From Clostridiaceae bacterium (GTDB taxonomy: Bacteria > Bacillota > Clostridia > Saccharofermentanales > UBA5734), in the NCBI GenBank assembly GCA_012727965.1, contig JAAYFZ010000072.1:1-5142 (forward strand): a DNA stretch of 5,142 nucleotides. Reading direction: 5' to 3'. This document shows, piece after piece, positions 4,769 through 5,142 of the stretch (position 1 is the first letter of the stretch; each line of letters starts with the position of its first letter). The position numbers and the translations under genes were made by a program. The notes under the pieces were generated by a model that was not told where the DNA came from, did no database searches, and worked only from the letters and a program-made list of their open reading frames with translations.

Positions 4769-5141
4769 GTGTACTGGTTTCGACGGGGTCGTTGAGGCCG
4801 GAGAAGCGGGTAGAGGATCCTCGTCGGCCTCTCAAAAAAACGAGGAAAACAATAATTGCTAATAAAACAGCACTCGTAGCTGCGTAAGTAAGCTACCGTC
4901 AGGCCATTCGATCTGCTGAGTGGATAACTGGCGTCAGATAGCAGACCTCACCTGCGGGCAGGTTAAGCGGGGAAACTGATCAGAATAAGCTTTGCCTCTG
5001 ATTTGTATTTATGAAGCTACCGGACTGTACAGCCTGTCAGTAGGCTAAGCAGAAGGGGAATACTCTAAATGCTGACTGCACCCGGAGATGCTCTGGCGGA
5101 TAGGATTTCGGACAGGGGTTCGACTCCCCTCACCTCCACCA
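4765..5141 (+). ncRNA. ssrA: Transfer-messenger RNA (tmRNA, one-piece)
   Basis: tmRNA rescues stalled ribosomes: charged with alanine and bound to SmpB, it enters the A site, supplies a short reading frame and tags the unfinished protein for proteolysis. The acceptor stem is GGGGGTG (4765-4771) with CACCTCC (5131-5137) and keeps the G3-U wobble read by alanyl-tRNA synthetase. The D-like segment is GGTTTCGACGGGG. The T arm is AGGGG-TTCGACT-CCCCT (5114-5130), and ACCA (5138-5141) is encoded. Helix 2 can form from 4797-4803/5091-5097 and 4807-4811/5080-5084. Pseudoknot 1 is 4812-4816/4828-4832 with 4818-4824/4840-4846, 11 bases before the resume codon as in E. coli. Helix 5 (4876-4881/4891-4896) holds the tag stop in its loop. 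Further pseudoknots fit 4903-4906/4929-4932 with 4912-4917/4940-4945 (tentative), 4979-4984/4997-5002 with 4988-4992/5014-5018, and 5031-5035/5042-5046 with 5036-5040/5072-5076. It is 377 bases long. The terminator is beyond the window. Confidence 0.97.
4858..4887 (+). other. ssrA: tmRNA tag reading frame (ANKTALVAA, stop TAA)
   Basis: The resume codon GCT (4858-4860) follows pseudoknot 1 by 11 bases. It opens nine codons, Ala-Asn-Lys-Thr-Ala-Leu-Val-Ala-Ala, ending in TAA (4885-4887). With the alanine carried by tmRNA the added tag is (A)ANKTALVAA. The Ala-Ala end is the usual ClpXP recognition signal, but Val replaces the common Leu at the third position from the end. The stop codon lies in the loop of a perfect 6-bp hairpin (GTAGCT/AGCTAC). 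Confidence 0.9.
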
Positions 5142-5142
5142 A

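Noticed and set aside
4794..4831. Seven-base pairing GAGGCCG/CGGCCTC (4794-4800/4825-4831), first taken as the stem of tmRNA pseudoknot 1.
   Set aside because: It would break helix 2 and does not match the E. coli-like layout. The pairing 4812-4816/4828-4832 with 4818-4824/4840-4846 gives the standard pseudoknot and the right distance to the resume codon.
4740..5142. ssrA as an integration site (attB/attL) of a mobile element.
   Set aside because: No integrase, repeated ssrA 3' end or phage-type gene is visible; the only phage-like hint is the S24 regulator, which is common on chromosomes.

Overview
This window most resembles the chromosome of a moderately AT-rich, Gram-positive bacterium of the clostridial type. 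The evidence is a DUF3048 (YerB-like) surface protein, strong GGAGG-type ribosome binding sites, occasional TTG starts, a clostridial-style nicotinamidase and a one-piece tmRNA. This is an inference from family content; the species cannot be named. Codon use looks even across the window, and there are no insertion sequences, CRISPR arrays or phage structural genes.

Layout: (1) smpB (1-480, +) encodes the protein partner of tmRNA. (2) Convergent to it lies a membrane-anchored DUF3048 protein (501-1706, -). Its probable intrinsic terminator lies inside the last codons of smpB. (3) A divergent gene (1829-2734, +) has a PP2C phosphatase fold but lacks the metal-binding acidic residues, and appears to be transcribed as a leaderless mRNA. 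(4) A probable operon follows: nicotinamidase pncA (2812-3363), a PAP2-family membrane phosphatase/transferase that overlaps pncA by 4 bases (3360-4046), and an XRE helix-turn-helix/S24 regulator without the catalytic lysine (4086-4724). (5) ssrA (tmRNA, 4765-5141) closes the window, with its own promoter overlapping the end of the regulator gene. It carries an encoded CCA end, a proteolysis tag ANKTALVAA and recognisable pseudoknots.

The two ends of the window work together: SmpB binds alanylated tmRNA and brings it to stalled ribosomes. In many Firmicutes the two genes are adjacent, but here about 4.3 kb and five genes separate them. The genes between have no obvious common pathway: NAD salvage (PncA), lipid or phosphate-ester chemistry at the membrane (PAP2), a regulator and a pseudophosphatase.

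I do not see a clearly new multi-gene system. The observations most worth a second look are the antisense terminator inside smpB, the degenerate PP2C protein with its leaderless start, an extended -10 element repeated almost unchanged in front of three plus-strand genes, and a perfect palindrome across the mature 5' end of tmRNA.
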